A DNA stretch of 64,000 bases. It comes from Microvelia longipes (taxonomy: Eukaryota > Arthropoda > Insecta > Hemiptera > Veliidae). Shown piece by piece: positions 51,029-62,240 of this stretch (positions within the stretch are counted from its first letter, which is position 1; the number at the start of each line of letters is the position of its first letter). The position numbers and the translations under genes were made by a program. The notes below the pieces were generated by a model. The model saw nothing but the letters and a program-made list of their open reading frames with translations, did not search any database and was not told the DNA's origin. The stretch is taken from the NCBI GenBank assembly GCA_018340805.1, contig JACMZG010001914.1, positions 29,234,978 to 29,298,977 on the forward strand, written 5' to 3'.

Positions 51029-51262
51029 TATAATAATAATAATACCCGTTTCGGCCCATCTGGGATAACCCCTGCGGGAACCACCTCTAGTGGTTGTGGC
51101 AACCGTTACGCTCAAAGTGTAATCTAAAGTTGGCTATAATTTATTTGAACAATAATATTATATTAACTGGGAGTGTAACCTGGGATGCGCACCCCAGACC
51201 TCCGTGGTGTCAAATGTCAGTTAAATAACTGACGCCTTAACGACCTCGACCTCAGAGGCAGC
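51029..51262 (-). mobile_element. Second SINE family with (ATT)n tail and target duplication
   Basis: A GC-richer block. On the minus strand the right end has an A-box-like GGTCGTTAAGGCG (about 51233-51245) and a B-box-like GGTGCGCATCC (about 51186-51196); the left end is an ATTATTATTATT tail (51030-51044). TCAGCAATATATA (51016-51028) and TCAGTAATATATA (51263-51275) flank it as a 13-base target duplication with one mismatch. The inverted GTCAGTTAAATAACTGAC inside the head is a further hairpin. Its body differs from the 18904 family. Confidence 0.7.
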
Positions 51263-51275
51263 TCAGTAATATATA

Positions 51276-53175
51276 CCTATTGCTAATAACATAGGGAAAT
51301 CTCTATTTCATATTTTTAGATAAACACAATCTTTTTTATACCCACGGTTGTGGAAGGAAACGAATGATTTACTGCTCACAACGTGTAACAATACAAACAT
51401 CATAATATATAGAAATATTTACTTTACATTTCTGAAGTATAATTCCAGCATAAAATTTTATAAAGTAAAAATACGAAATTTTTAACTCAATTATTTACGA
51501 AAAATGACCTGATAGATAATCGAATAAAAGAATCATTAAACCGGAAAATAAAATATTCCATCTGACCAAAAAAATACCAACACTTGGCATTATTTTTGCT
51601 TGAAAACAAGGGAAACATTGCATTCGATTTGTTTCCTTGTCGGAATTTGTAACACAAATTATTTTGGTGAAACGCAATAACGTAGAAATTGTTTACAAAT
51701 AAACGTTATATGGAAAAAATTCAGAATACTTGAAAAGGTGGAAATACTGTTGAACTAAGTGAAACGTAGAAAATATTTTGTCACTTATGAATAAATAATA
51801 TAGGAACAAGCACGTATGATACAAATGTTGGAAAAATATAATTATTTACTTATAACAATATACTCTGGATAGAGAAATTCCAAATTTGCTTAGACAGGAT
51901 GAAAAACCAAAAGCAATTATAATAAACTATTTGACTGACAATATAATAATTTTTAACCTCTCTAATAACAAAGTTTTATAAATTAATATAAAAGAAATTA
52001 TTAAAATATTTTCCTGCTTTTCCTGAATTTGCATCATTTTTGTTGATTCATTTATGAAGGGATAAAAAATGTTTTTGACAACTTGGTGAAAACAACTCAT
52101 AAAAAGTAATAATAATAGCAATTATTACTAATTCATTTTTCTTTAGAGTTTAATGTTGGTGCTTCTGAAATTATTTACAAAGTATAATTTTTTTGTTTAG
52201 AATTGTAATACCGCATGTCTCTTTATTTACTTTTATTTGTTCAGTAAAATTTTATATGCAAAATTTTATTCGAAAGAAAAAGACAACTTTATAAATATAA
52301 TACAACAATTATAAAGTTAACAAATTTTGTTTTAACAAAATACATTTTATCCTTTATCTAGTTGAAACTAGAATTCAAAGGCATTTTATCCCCAATTGTT
52401 TATAAAATTCTCAAAATACCTCTGTATTTGGATACGGTTCTTGTTATAATGATGATGGAGTAACAATCGATCTTACCCAGTCGCCTAACTCTTTAGAAAC
52501 TTCCATCTATTATTCCACCTATTCTGAAAACTTTGTTAAACAATCAGCCTTTCTATTCTGTCCTTTATAGTAGAAATGTACGATTCAAACCAGACAAACT
52601 AAAATTTAAATTTATTTTGGATTTAGAAGCTTATATTTGATGATTTGTAGAATTTGTAATAAACCAAAAAGCCTTTGTTTATTTTGACTTTCTTGGTTAC
52701 CTAATGATTTTATAATAATTAAAGGGTGCATTACTTAAGTGGGAGTAATACTTATTACAGGGTGAATACAAAGTCTTGGGTACAACTCTTTTGTAAACGA
52801 TAGAAAACTACTTAAGAAGCCGCAGTATTTTTAGTCTAACACAGAAATAATAAATAAGTATGTTTAAACATAATTTTTTTAGTAGCATGGGTTGTAAGTA
52901 ATCATATTTGGTAAATAGTTTATCTATTATTATTTTGAGTGCTGTATAGGATACCATCTATGGAAAAATGAGCAATTTGTCTTTAAAATTAACTCAGTCC
53001 TCAGGCCGAAGCATATGTCGGCCCGAGAATAACAAACAAGTGTCTGGGTTTTGTATTGTTTGTTGTATTCTTGATTGAGACGAAACGAAACAGAGTGGGA
53101 CATGACATTATGTCGAGCTATAAATGCGATGACGAAAGTCGAATGATGAATCAATTCCATATGATGCTAATGGAT
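51276..53175. other. No gene seen
   Basis: AT-rich. The short minus ORFs (60-76 codons) have no recognisable features. Confidence 0.5.
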
Positions 53176-53176
53176 G

Positions 53177-53247
53177 ATGCTACAATTATATAATAATTGT
53201 AGCATTCCTTTTTGCTAGTTAAATTTTCTAGGTGTCTCTCGCACAAT
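53177..53247. repeat. Hairpin plus solo MITE end
   Basis: ATGCTACAATTA / TAATTGTAGCAT is a perfect 12-bp hairpin at 53177-53205. TCTAGGTGTCTCTCGCACAA at 53227-53246 matches the right end of the 48703-48888 element. No left end is present. Confidence 0.6.
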
Positions 53248-53633
53248 CATGTTGTGTTATTATTATTTGTTGTTCAATAGAATTTAATTAATATAGGTGC
53301 TTTAGATGATAAAACAGCGAATGTTTAAAAGAAAAAAATGAGCATATTTACATAACAGATAAGCTATTAGTAAAAATAAATAAAAAGCCCCGAAATATTA
53401 TTTCAATTTAGAAATATTTCAAACCTGAGGTTAAATTAAAAAAAAAATGATGGCAAACTTTTGTAATGGTTATAGATTTTAGGGACGATTGTAAGAAATT
53501 TAAAGTTTAATTTTTGACAACGATCAGTAATTTAGTTACTATGACCACCAGGAACCACCCAAAAGTTACAAAATGCAGCACGGATTTAAAAAAGAACACA
53601 CCACAGTCCGAAATGTAAGGTTAATAATCAAAC

Positions 53634-53668
53634 GAAGTTTCAATTAGGGAACCTAATCGTCTTCAGGA
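53634..53668 (-). other. Hammerhead-like motif
   Basis: Minus strand: CCTGAAGACGATTAGG, TTC, CCTAATTGAAACTTC. A CTGAAGA box, one extra C, a seven-pair stem (one G-T pair), then GAAAC. It has the best-paired stem of this motif outside the 57 kb array. Confidence 0.5.
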
Positions 53669-54930
53669 CTTAATTTATTAAAAACAATATAACTTCATTA
53701 ACACAATTAATGAAAAAACTCAACTATTGTTGAATTCTATATAATATTGATTCCCAGACCATTTATTCTTTTGATTGTTTCATATTTCTCATTTTATGTA
53801 AAATTTGCAACTAAAGCAATAAATCTATGGATTGAAATTATTTCCAAAAGTAAAAATGTCCCTATAAGTACAAAATATTCGTAATATGTCTAAAGTTTAA
53901 GATACGTTTAATGTGAATCTAGATGATTTCTTTAAAATATTTAAGTGACCCAATAAGATATAAATATGAAACTAGAAAAGAAAAAACTAAGATATATAAT
54001 AATATATAAAATTTAAACCGGAAATAATTTGAATATACAATATATTATACAATAAAATATAATAAAGAGGATAATAATGGTAAAAAATATATAGCTATGT
54101 AGGGAGATTTTAGGGCTTTCAGTACAAAGTTAATATATGAATATCTTTTCTTAAAATCCTTTTCATTGGTAAAATGTCTCAAAAAAGGTAAAGAAAAGTT
54201 AATGCCACCGTCAGTCGGAAATTCTAAGAGGAATTCACCATTCATCATGGAATTGAATAAACTAGAGAAAAGGAGGGAAAAATTGTATAGAACCTAGCAA
54301 GGACTTAGAGTCAAAGGTTGGTTGCAAGCCATTTTTTAAACGGGATAACCCAAAGGGTCACATAAACTTGGTACTTAGGACCCTTTAAATGCCCAAGAGG
54401 GGGTACGACCCAAAACCAATCCTATACAATAGTAAATAGCACAATAAAAAATTTACTATCTTTTCTTATACCTACTGGTGTGGGGAATTGAAAACGTCTT
54501 TTATAGCGTGAAATATCAGCACTTCGCTATGAATATATTTAAGACTTTTCCCCGGTTCTTTTTTTTGTGTTTTACCCTCTTTATCTCCTGGTATAACAAC
54601 TATAAATAAATATAAATGTATCCTCTATAAACTATTATTGAAAGTAACGTTAGGTCAACCATAATTTTTTAATTTTCTTTGCCATGAAAAATTGATTCTA
54701 AGTTGGGAGTTAGATAGACAGAGTTTTAAGCCATGAAAGGTTTTGTCCAGATGTAGGTAGTTTAGATAGAATTTTGTCAGAAGGTACTATATCAGTAAGG
54801 TTTATCCTCATTAAGCAAAAATCTATAATAAGGCTGATTAAAAGCGAAAAAAGAGGAGAGCATTGTAAACCACTTTTCCAGAAGCTACAGGTTATGACCG
54901 TGATAAATCTTTTCATTCATCATAGTTTTA
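53669..54930. other. No gene seen
   Basis: AT-rich, with short featureless ORFs. Confidence 0.5.
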
Positions 54931-54941
54931 AGTAAGTAAAG

Positions 54942-55312
54942 ATGAGAGAAAACATAAGCAGCCTATCCCAGAGGCGGGATGTTCATCGATACAATAAAAG
55001 GAATAATCAGGAACTCAACATTGAGCAGCATCGTCTCACAAGATCGGGAACTGGATTTTTTATCTTAGGAGTTAAATTTTTCAATGCTCTTCCTACAAAC
55101 ATAAAAGAGTTAGGATCCAAAATGTTTGAAAAAAACCATACAATTTTACTTCTGGATACCCCATTTTAGTAATATTAATGAATATTTTAATTGTAAAGAA
55201 ATATGTATTTTTATGTTTCTATAATTTGTATAAGTTTAAGTGTTGACGATTTTTATGTTTTACCTTCATGTAAAATCTCAAAAAATAAATAAATACATTA
55301 TTATTATTATTA
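54942..55312 (+). pseudogene. CR1/jockey-like LINE, 3' terminal fragment
   Basis: The frame at 54942-55169 reads a basic stretch, then QHRLTRSGTGFF, KFFNALPTNIKEL and LLLDTPF before a stop. This is the pattern 'HRL(T)K...G...FN.LP..IK.L...F...L...L...P(F)' found at the extreme C terminus of many CR1- and jockey-type reverse transcriptases. A 3' UTR follows, with TGTTGACGATTTTTATG, ACCTTCATGTAAAATCTC and a terminal ATTATTATTATTA tail (to 55312) typical of these elements. Only about 75 codons remain: strong 5' truncation, no catalytic domain. No target duplication noticed. Confidence 0.7.
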
Positions 55313-56953
55313 AGGTTTGACTTGATAAAGTTAGCGATGTGGAGACAAAGATAGTAAGGAAGTTGGGTGCTTTGGTATTGGTCCTGAAAACATTGGGTCT
55401 GAAAGTAGTAAGCCTGTTAGATATGTTGATGAAGGTAGTAAACAAATAAGCCTCATAGTAGTAAGTCAGTCAGGTAATTGAAAAAATATTGTAAGTTAGT
55501 TAAGTTTGATAAATTAGGAAATAAGTCAGTTGATGGGTCTGGGGGTGATAAATGGGGATAATAGGGTGTAAAAATTTTGTAAGTTGTACTCGTATGCCAT
55601 AAGTAAGCATTAACTGTTTAAGTTATTTTTACAGGTTAAAATAAATAAGTTAGTTGTAGTTCAAAATAATAGTTTTAGCGAAAAATAACCATCTTCACAG
55701 TTCTTTGATTCTACTAGTTTAAGTAATAAGTCATTGGGACAAATAGTTTGTTGGGTGGAAAGAAGGAACATGGAAGATAGAAGATGGTTCTTGTTCAATT
55801 TTTTTTTATGATGTCTTGATATGGTGTCACTGAGTATATGGTGGTATAGAAAATTTAGCTTAACATAACTTGTAAGCCATATTATTATGTAAGCCATAAG
55901 CGTGCGGATGAAAGTCAAGGAGTGTGTCAAATCGATTTAGAGGGTAATAATCATATAATACGTCTACGTTAAATGTAAATTGAGGATACTATGAGATGGT
56001 GATTATAAAAACAGCTATGTTTTTACAATTAATTTATCAGAGCAGCTAGGCCGTAACACACAGAGCTCTGATTACCTTTAAGCACGTATTCAGAATGATC
56101 AAAAAATCTTTCCTAGGTCATTCCTTGCTTTAGCGTTTATTTTAAGACATTTTTAACCGTCCTTAGGGTTAAAAAAAGACTCCTCCTAGGTTTTTTATAG
56201 CTTTTAAATTTAAACGTAAGAAAAGGCTTAGAAAACAACTAGGAACATAGTGAGACAAATTTTAAAAACGATTTGAAATACCGATAAGCATAAGAGAAAG
56301 CTAGGAACAACCTATAAGAAGGCAAGAAACAAGCTAGGAGAGATTTTTCAAAAAGTTTCTGAATACTGGCCTAAATAATTTCAATAATGTAAAATTTCTA
56401 AATAAACTATTTACTTTAAACTGGATTCCACTACAAATCTCTATCTCTAATTACTAAATATTCCAACCACTTTCCAGTCAAAAGGAAAGGTTGTTTTCTT
56501 GAAGTAAAACTTTGAGAAAACTAATCGCTCCGTGTAAAACTTAATGGAAAAACTAAGGTAGAGTTGATAAATGGTTTACTCGTTCAGCGGAGCAGAGAGG
56601 TTTACACTCAAAGACAAGTTTCAGCGCAACTTTCCCCCGTGACATGACTGTGAACAATTTCACCGTGTTTGTGTGTTTTACCTTCTTTCATTCTAAGAAC
56701 ATAATGTTAAGAAAAAGCCGATAACGGAAAAGGCTCGTTAACTAACATTACTACGAGGATAAACATAACTTTTCTACCTTAAACTTTGCTTTAAAACTTA
56801 GTAATATATCAATCTTTAGCAAAACTTGAAGTTTTTTTTAAAGACTTCACACCTTTTAAACTTAGATTTTTAGATTTACACTGACTAGATTGCATAGATT
56901 CAAAATATGTCTATATTCTTTTTGGATTTTCTTCTCTATGGAAAGTATTTCAT
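55313..56953. other. No gene seen; C-poor stretch
   Basis: About 55313-55570 is rich in G, T and A but poor in C on the plus strand, with repeated AGTAAG. The remainder is ordinary AT-rich DNA. The 89-codon minus ORF at 55661-55930 has no known motif. Confidence 0.45.
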
Positions 56954-57360
56954 TATAAGAAGAAATAAAACTAAACAAGTTTTGTCTTCACTCATTTAAT
57001 TACTAATAACAAAGCGACTTTCAACCGTTAACGTCATCAGTGCAGTATTTCTACTGCACTGATGATGACCGTTAACGGTTTGAGTCGGCTTTTTTTGTAA
57101 TTATAATGAGTGGAGAGACGAAAAACTTGTTTAGTTTTTATTTCTTCTTATCATAGCACTCCACAGCTCAATCTATCATATAAGTAAGGCTTGTCGGGCA
57201 ACATTGAGCATAAACAACATGACAAATACTGCACTGATGATGACCGTTAACGGTTGAAAGTCGGCTTTGTTATTAGTAATTATAATGAGTGGAGAGACGA
57301 AAACTTGTTTAGTTTTATTTCTTCTTATCATAGCACTCCACAGCTCAATCTATCATATAT
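56954..57360. mobile_element. Inverted plus tandem 175-bp hammerhead-like units
   Basis: 56954-57051 and 57052-57151 form an inverted repeat with arms of about 97 bp, centred on TGCAGTA TTTC TACTGCA. The right unit is repeated directly 175 bases on: ACTGCACTGATGATGACCGT starts at both 57053 and 57228, and similarity runs to CACAGCTCAATCTATCATAT (57161 and 57339). Each unit holds CTGATGA, one T, a near-perfect GACCGTT/AACGGTT stem, then GAAAG (mutated in the middle copy). No ORF. Small tandem ribozyme-bearing retroelements (retrozymes) and Penelope derivatives are the closest known analogues. Confidence 0.6.
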
Positions 57361-57575
57361 TTCATTTATTATTTTATTACTGACTTAAAGGTAATTAAAA
57401 TAATATTATTGTGAACTTACAATCAGACAGACAGTCGATGCTCAGACATCGACCTTCAGTTTTTGCCTTATCTTTCTCCTGTAATTCAAACAAATCAAAC
57501 AATCATCAATATATTTAAATTGAGAAGAGCAGACGAGAAAGCTCATCTAATAATTAACAAAATAAAAGCAAACGC
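57361..57575. other. No gene seen
   Basis: Unassigned; the 78-codon ORF at 57463-57699 runs into a family A end and is judged chance. Confidence 0.45.
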
Positions 57576-57579
57576 AATA

Positions 57580-57620
57580 ATTTTCCTATCTACCGCCTAC
57601 GGTATAAATGAGGAAACGTG
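57580..57620 (-). repeat. Family A terminal hairpin, solo
   Basis: TTTTCCTATCTACCGCCTAC then GGTATAAATGAGGAAA is the reversed end of the family, with no adjoining body. Confidence 0.5.
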
Positions 57621-57934
57621 GAAATACATTGAGTTGAATAAATCCACATTTTTCACATTTTTTCAGCTACTGACAGTGCAATCAATGTGTATAAGATAGG
57701 ATAAGCCCATGACTGATAAAACTTCTCTTGGGTATTTACAGAAACCAATGGATAATTATGCCTCATATACATTTTCTCCAATCAAATCTCATAAGAAAGA
57801 GAAGCAGAAAAAAAATAAAAACCCTCTTTTGTCATAAAATGTCTATGTCTCAGATCCTATTAATTGATTAATAACCTTGAAATTCAATCTGTTGAACAAA
57901 TACTGCTTTTTGTACGGGGATTTAACTCTTTAGC

Positions 57935-58115
57935 ATACATACAGTGGGAGCTAGGATGATAATAGACATACACAAATACAGACTGAAAACTTATTGAAAA
58001 CCACTTTTGAAGACTGACTAACACCTGGAACGGGTGATTCCGGTGACATCCCAGTTTCGGATTTCAATCGCAATACTTTCCTTACATACCTACGGTATAA
58101 ATGAGGAAGAGTAAA
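57935..58115 (-). repeat. Family A copy, proximal half
   Basis: AGTGGGAGCTAGGATGATAA, ACGGGTGATTCCGGTGACAT, CCCAGTTTCGG, then the end hairpin ACCTACGGTATAAATGAGGA. Confidence 0.7.
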
Positions 58116-58243
58116 AATATGATGTGTTGATATTCTAATTAATTATGTATTAGATTGATAGTTAGATTATTATGTTTGATTATTTGCATAATTCTAAGTT
58201 GGGTTAGAATTATGATAAACATGGTAAACACCCACCAGTGTTT

Positions 58244-58914
58244 TAGTAGTAAGGAAGAGATGTTTAATCACCAAGCAAGTAGGCCCCGTTGTTGGGCTAA
58301 CTTAAGATTTACTTTAAAAGTTTTAAAGCAGGGTTTTGCGCCCAATTTACAGAAAAACTGTGTCATTACTATAAGTTTCTTTAACTACAAACAACACGTG
58401 CCTTGCTGTTTGATCAAGCTTCCTGCTCTAGAAATCATAATGAAATATGTGTATTATTTGTTTATTTATGTATACGTTTAATAATTATTAATAAAAAAAA
58501 TTATATAAAATTTATAATTTACAGAACTTACAAAAAACCTTAGTTACAATAATCTCAATTTTTGTCATATAAGTACTGCAAAAGGAGCCTCTAAGAAGAA
58601 AACCTTGTAACAGGAATAGCTAATATAGCTTATATATTTATTTATAAGCTATATATTATCGCTTATATATTTATATATAAGCTATATAATATAGCTTATA
58701 TATAAATTTATGTAACCTAGAATGAGGGTCCTAAATATTGCCTAAACCCAGTTTCATTTGAGGTGAGAGATTTTTTACTTAAGACCCTTTCAACGGACGA
58801 CACATGTAAAAATTGTCATCCCTCGCAAAAAAAACCTAAAGCCCCCAACCGGAATCGAACTCAGACTGTCTTTATGTCAGGGACACGTGCTATCCACTAA
58901 ATCACGCAGACCGT
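58244..58914 (-). mobile_element. tRNA-headed SINE, copy 3, with a different tRNA head
   Basis: The minus strand has A-box-like GTGATTTAGTGGATAGCA (58888-58905) and B-box-like GAGTTCGATTCCGG (58849-58862), 25 bases apart as in a real tRNA. Body blocks match copies 1 and 2: GAGGGTCCTAAA, AGTTTCATTTGAGG, AACAACACGTGCC and AGCAAGTAGGCCCCGTTGTT. A TACTACT-type tail lies at the left (58244 on). The head is not the same tRNA as in copies 1 and 2. The middle (about 58440-58715) is AT-rich, with repeated TATATAAGCTATATA palindromes, and looks like an insertion or expansion. The 108-codon plus ORF is an artefact. Confidence 0.7.
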
Positions 58915-59634
58915 ACAAATATGTGATAACTCTCCCAATAAAGTATATTTTTTCATAAAGCTTGATTTCGTGATCACATAAAATAGATCAGGCGAAACAA
59001 AAAAGAGCTTGTTTTTATTTGAATTTCATACAATATATTTCAAAAAGATAAGTACAATTTACTACTATCTAAATGTTAAATTTACTCTACATCGAATAAA
59101 TAAACTAGCATAGATTATTAAATATTTTATTCCATACATTCAACTGCAAGAGCTAAAATATAAGAGGTATAAAAAAGTTACCTCTTTAAAATATATTAGT
59201 TTTACCCGGATCTTCCCCTAAAAAGAGATTTTTGGTTAGTAACTTAAAAAGAAGGTTATACCATAATAAATTGTATTCTATATTCCCTGTTAATATAGTA
59301 GAAGGGATTTAAGGTAGGAGGAAGAGAAGGAGGGGCAAAGTGAGAGGAGAAATAACGACTTGGGTTGAAAAAGGAGAAGTGGTTACATATATCGTTCCGT
59401 TGCATGGCTGTCTGAAATTTTTCAAACTGTACTAAGTCCCCCCTCTTTTCCCTTTAGTTTTTACTCTAAATATCTTAAAAAATCTAAATAAAAAAGATAA
59501 GAAAAGCGTTTTGTAGCATATTTTTCCTATTTTGTTTATTTTTAAAAGTTTTCATAAATTTATTTAAATCTTGAATTTCTAAAATAGAGAGAATACTAAA
59601 GTTTTGCTTCTTTTTAAAAATAATAAACCTTTTG
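58915..59634. other. No gene seen
   Basis: AT-rich, with a G-rich patch at about 59300-59380. No coding signal. Confidence 0.5.
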
Positions 59635-60012
59635 ATTGAAGAAATTTTATTTGCGATTTTTAAATTTTGATTTAAAGTTGAGCACTTTAAAACAAATTAT
59701 TACAGTATACTAAGGACATTATTTAGTATTCATAAACTATTGAAGACATTTTTTTATCCAATTGAATTGCCAATTGATGAAGTTTTATTTATGAAATTAT
59801 CATTTAAAGTTATGCACTCTAAAACAAATTATTACATTATACTAAGGACATCATTTAGTATTCATAAACTATTGAAGACATTTTTTTATCCAATTGAATT
59901 TCCAATTGATGAAGTTTTATTTATGATTTTTAAATTTCCATTTAAAGTTATGCCCTCTGAAACAAATTATTACATTATACTAAGGACATTATTTAGTATT
60001 CATATAATAAAT
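59635..60012. repeat. 132-138-bp tandem repeat, about 2.8 units
   Basis: TATTCATAAACTATTGAAGA starts at 59727 and 59859, and TATTCAT again at 59997. ACAAATTATTACA and CCAATTGATGAAGTTTTATT recur once per unit. The spacings, 132 and 138, are both multiples of three, so one frame (59740-60027) stays open across two units. The first unit is closed by a stop in that frame, so coding function is doubtful. Confidence 0.9.
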
Positions 60013-60494
60013 TATTACAAAAGTTAATACAATAAATGTGTATTATTCATACTAAGTTAAGATCAATTGTGCCTTTAGTTGTTTTATAATATACTATCAT
60101 CCTCTTCACTTCTAAATAAAAAGAGCTGATGAGATTAGGATTTTGGAGCATCTGAAAAGGAGGAATTGGTTTTTATAAATGAAGAGACTCCCACATTTAA
60201 AATATTCAGTGCAAAACATTTCAAATTGAAATGAACATTTCAAAATTTAATCTTTAAAAATATGGGGAACCCTAATACTAGACTCTTGAAAATACTCTTT
60301 CAAAGGATATATATATATATATTTATATATATATATATACACCTCCTCAACATGCCATAATTTCTTTGTCTCGCTCTGTCTTCGGTCTACCTTGCTTCCT
60401 TTTACAGTTTCTAGGGTACCAATCCATTAATTGTTTGCTCCAACATATATATACATAAGGACGACACATGTTAAAATTACATGGTTTGTTAAGA
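60013..60494. other. No gene seen; TA microsatellite and a duplicated block
   Basis: A TA array lies at about 60307-60339. TGCCATAATTTCTTTGTCTC and the sequence to about 60440 reappear inverted at about 60830-60905, so they form the outer arms around the fold-back at 60495-60688. Confidence 0.6.
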
Positions 60495-60910
60495 AGATTT
60501 AGGTCTTCCGGTGGTGACCGCGTCAATGTGGATGAAGAATCCGACGTTTCGCTTCCACTGTGGGAGGCATTTTCAGGGATGTAGGACATCATGGATAGAA
60601 ACACAATGCTCTACAAAGCTGAGCTGAAGATGGAGACGCTGCAGGCCCTATTTACATTGACGCGGTCACCACCGGAAGACTTAAATCTTCATGACAACAA
60701 CCGCGGAAGCCTACGCAGTTTATTATGGTTTGTTAAGATACGCCTAACAAACAGGCTTAGATGTCATCGGTAAAATAGTAACGGAGAAAAAGTGGAGATG
60801 GACCGGACACAATATTAGGTGGAGTAAACAATTGATGGATTGGTACCCTAGGAACTGTAAAAGGAAGCAAGGTAGACCGAAGACATAGTGAGACAAAGAA
60901 ATTATGGCAT
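60353..60910. mobile_element. Nested Penelope-type fold-back with hammerhead-like motif
   Basis: Two inverted pairs are nested. The inner arms at 60495-60529 and 60654-60688 match at 34 of 35 bases; between them the minus strand at 60543-60577 reads CCTGAAAATGCC ... GGAAGCGAAACGTC. The outer arms (about 60353-60445 and 60825-60907) are also near mirror images: GGTACCAATCCATTAATTG against AATTGATGGATTGGTACCCT. The outer arm reads TGGTACCCTAGGAACTGTAA and AGACATAGTGAGACAAAGAA on the plus strand; on the minus strand 60347-60604 is open for 85 codons. The shared tail is CGCGGAAGCCTACGCAGTTT (60701 on). No transposase or reverse transcriptase is present. Confidence 0.65.
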
Positions 60911-61600
60911 GTTGTGGAGGTGTGTGTTGAGAGTTGCTCTAGAGAGATATGTGGAGGAAAATGAGTGATATATATGTACAGGCGTGGCTCAAACAGGAAA
61001 ATTAAATAACGTTTGAAACATATTAATTAAGTTAAAAATATAATTTTGAACATTCGCATAATAAGGGAAAGAATATCAATAAAATATATGTTTTTTTTTG
61101 TAGTCTTAATAAGAAGATTAAATGGATGAATGCACTAACAAAATTGAGAATTCAAATTATTATAAATGAAGTATTTTACCTGTTTATTTAAGAATATAAA
61201 ATACATTAATACTCATCAATTAAAATAATATAATATATAAAAATATTAAAAATAATAAGTATAGATGTTCATCTTACTAATTTATAGATAGAATTTAGTA
61301 CTCTAAAATTAATTTTAAGAAATAAATTAATTTCATGTATGTTCTGTATTGCTTAATTATTTAAATTCGTTATTGTTATGTTTATTTATTAAATGTTATT
61401 AATTATAGATGTGTATGAACATATAGAAAAGTGATAAATATATTTGTAAATTTAGTCTTTCATTTTTAGATTCTACTAATCTAAAACTAATTTTAAGAAA
61501 CATATTTATTGCATGCAAATATTTATAATACTTACCTATTTAAAAATGTTACTGTTATTTGTTATTTATTTATGGTATTTTTTAAAGTGGATAATAGTTA
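60911..61600. other. No gene seen
   Basis: Very AT-rich spacer. Confidence 0.5.
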
Positions 61601-61603
61601 TTT

Positions 61604-62240
61604 ATGCACCAAGGGAGTAAAGGATGCTATTATTTCTCTAAACAGTTAGTTGGTTCCTAAGGCGTAAGCCGAGGGGACCAAAGTATTTAACTTCCGAGGC
61701 ACAGCCGAAAGATTTATGTGTTTAATTCACGAGGCAAAGCCGAGGAAGTTATGACTATTAACTCCCGAGGCGAAGCCGAGGAAGGTAATTGTGAGGAGGA
61801 AAATAGCATTTTACTCCCAAGATGAATACAAGATTTTATCTCCAGATGTTGATTTTATTTTAACATGTTTTGTTGCACTTTATTTTTATTTTTTTGGGTC
61901 GGACTCCCTAATAAATTTAGGGGGGCTGCCACAAACATTTTTTTTTGCTCCAAACAACTTCTATTGACCTGAAACGGGTTTTGAGCCAATAAAAATTTTT
62001 TTTGCCGGGTCCCCCTTATAAATTTTGGGGGTGCCACCCCCGGGAAAATTACAAAAATGATCGTTCACCTGTATAAATTTAAAGAATACCAATCAATCCC
62101 CTAAAAATGGTATAATTGGCTCTAATAACCTAATAATAGTAAACACTTTTCTCCCTTGGGAGTGAAAAGTGCTTCTTTACTCCCTAAAAACTAGGTAATA
62201 AACTTTACATTATACACTGTCTGGAGATAAACGATGTTTG
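61604..62240. mobile_element. Composite fold-back with GAGGCGAAGCCGAGG repeats
   Basis: AAGGGAGTAAAGGATGCTAT (61612) is mirrored by AATAGCATTTTACTCCC (61803). TTATCTCCAGA (61837) is mirrored by TCTGGAGATAA (62220), and CACTTTTCTCCC by GGGAGTGAAAAGTG (62143-62172). Inside lie four imperfect units of the palindromic GAGGCGAAGCCGAGG (about 61660-61785). Two GGGTC...CCC...TAAATTT...GGGGG(G)TGCCA modules also lie inside (about 61897 and 62007). The 60-codon minus ORF is a translation of the latter. Confidence 0.6.
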
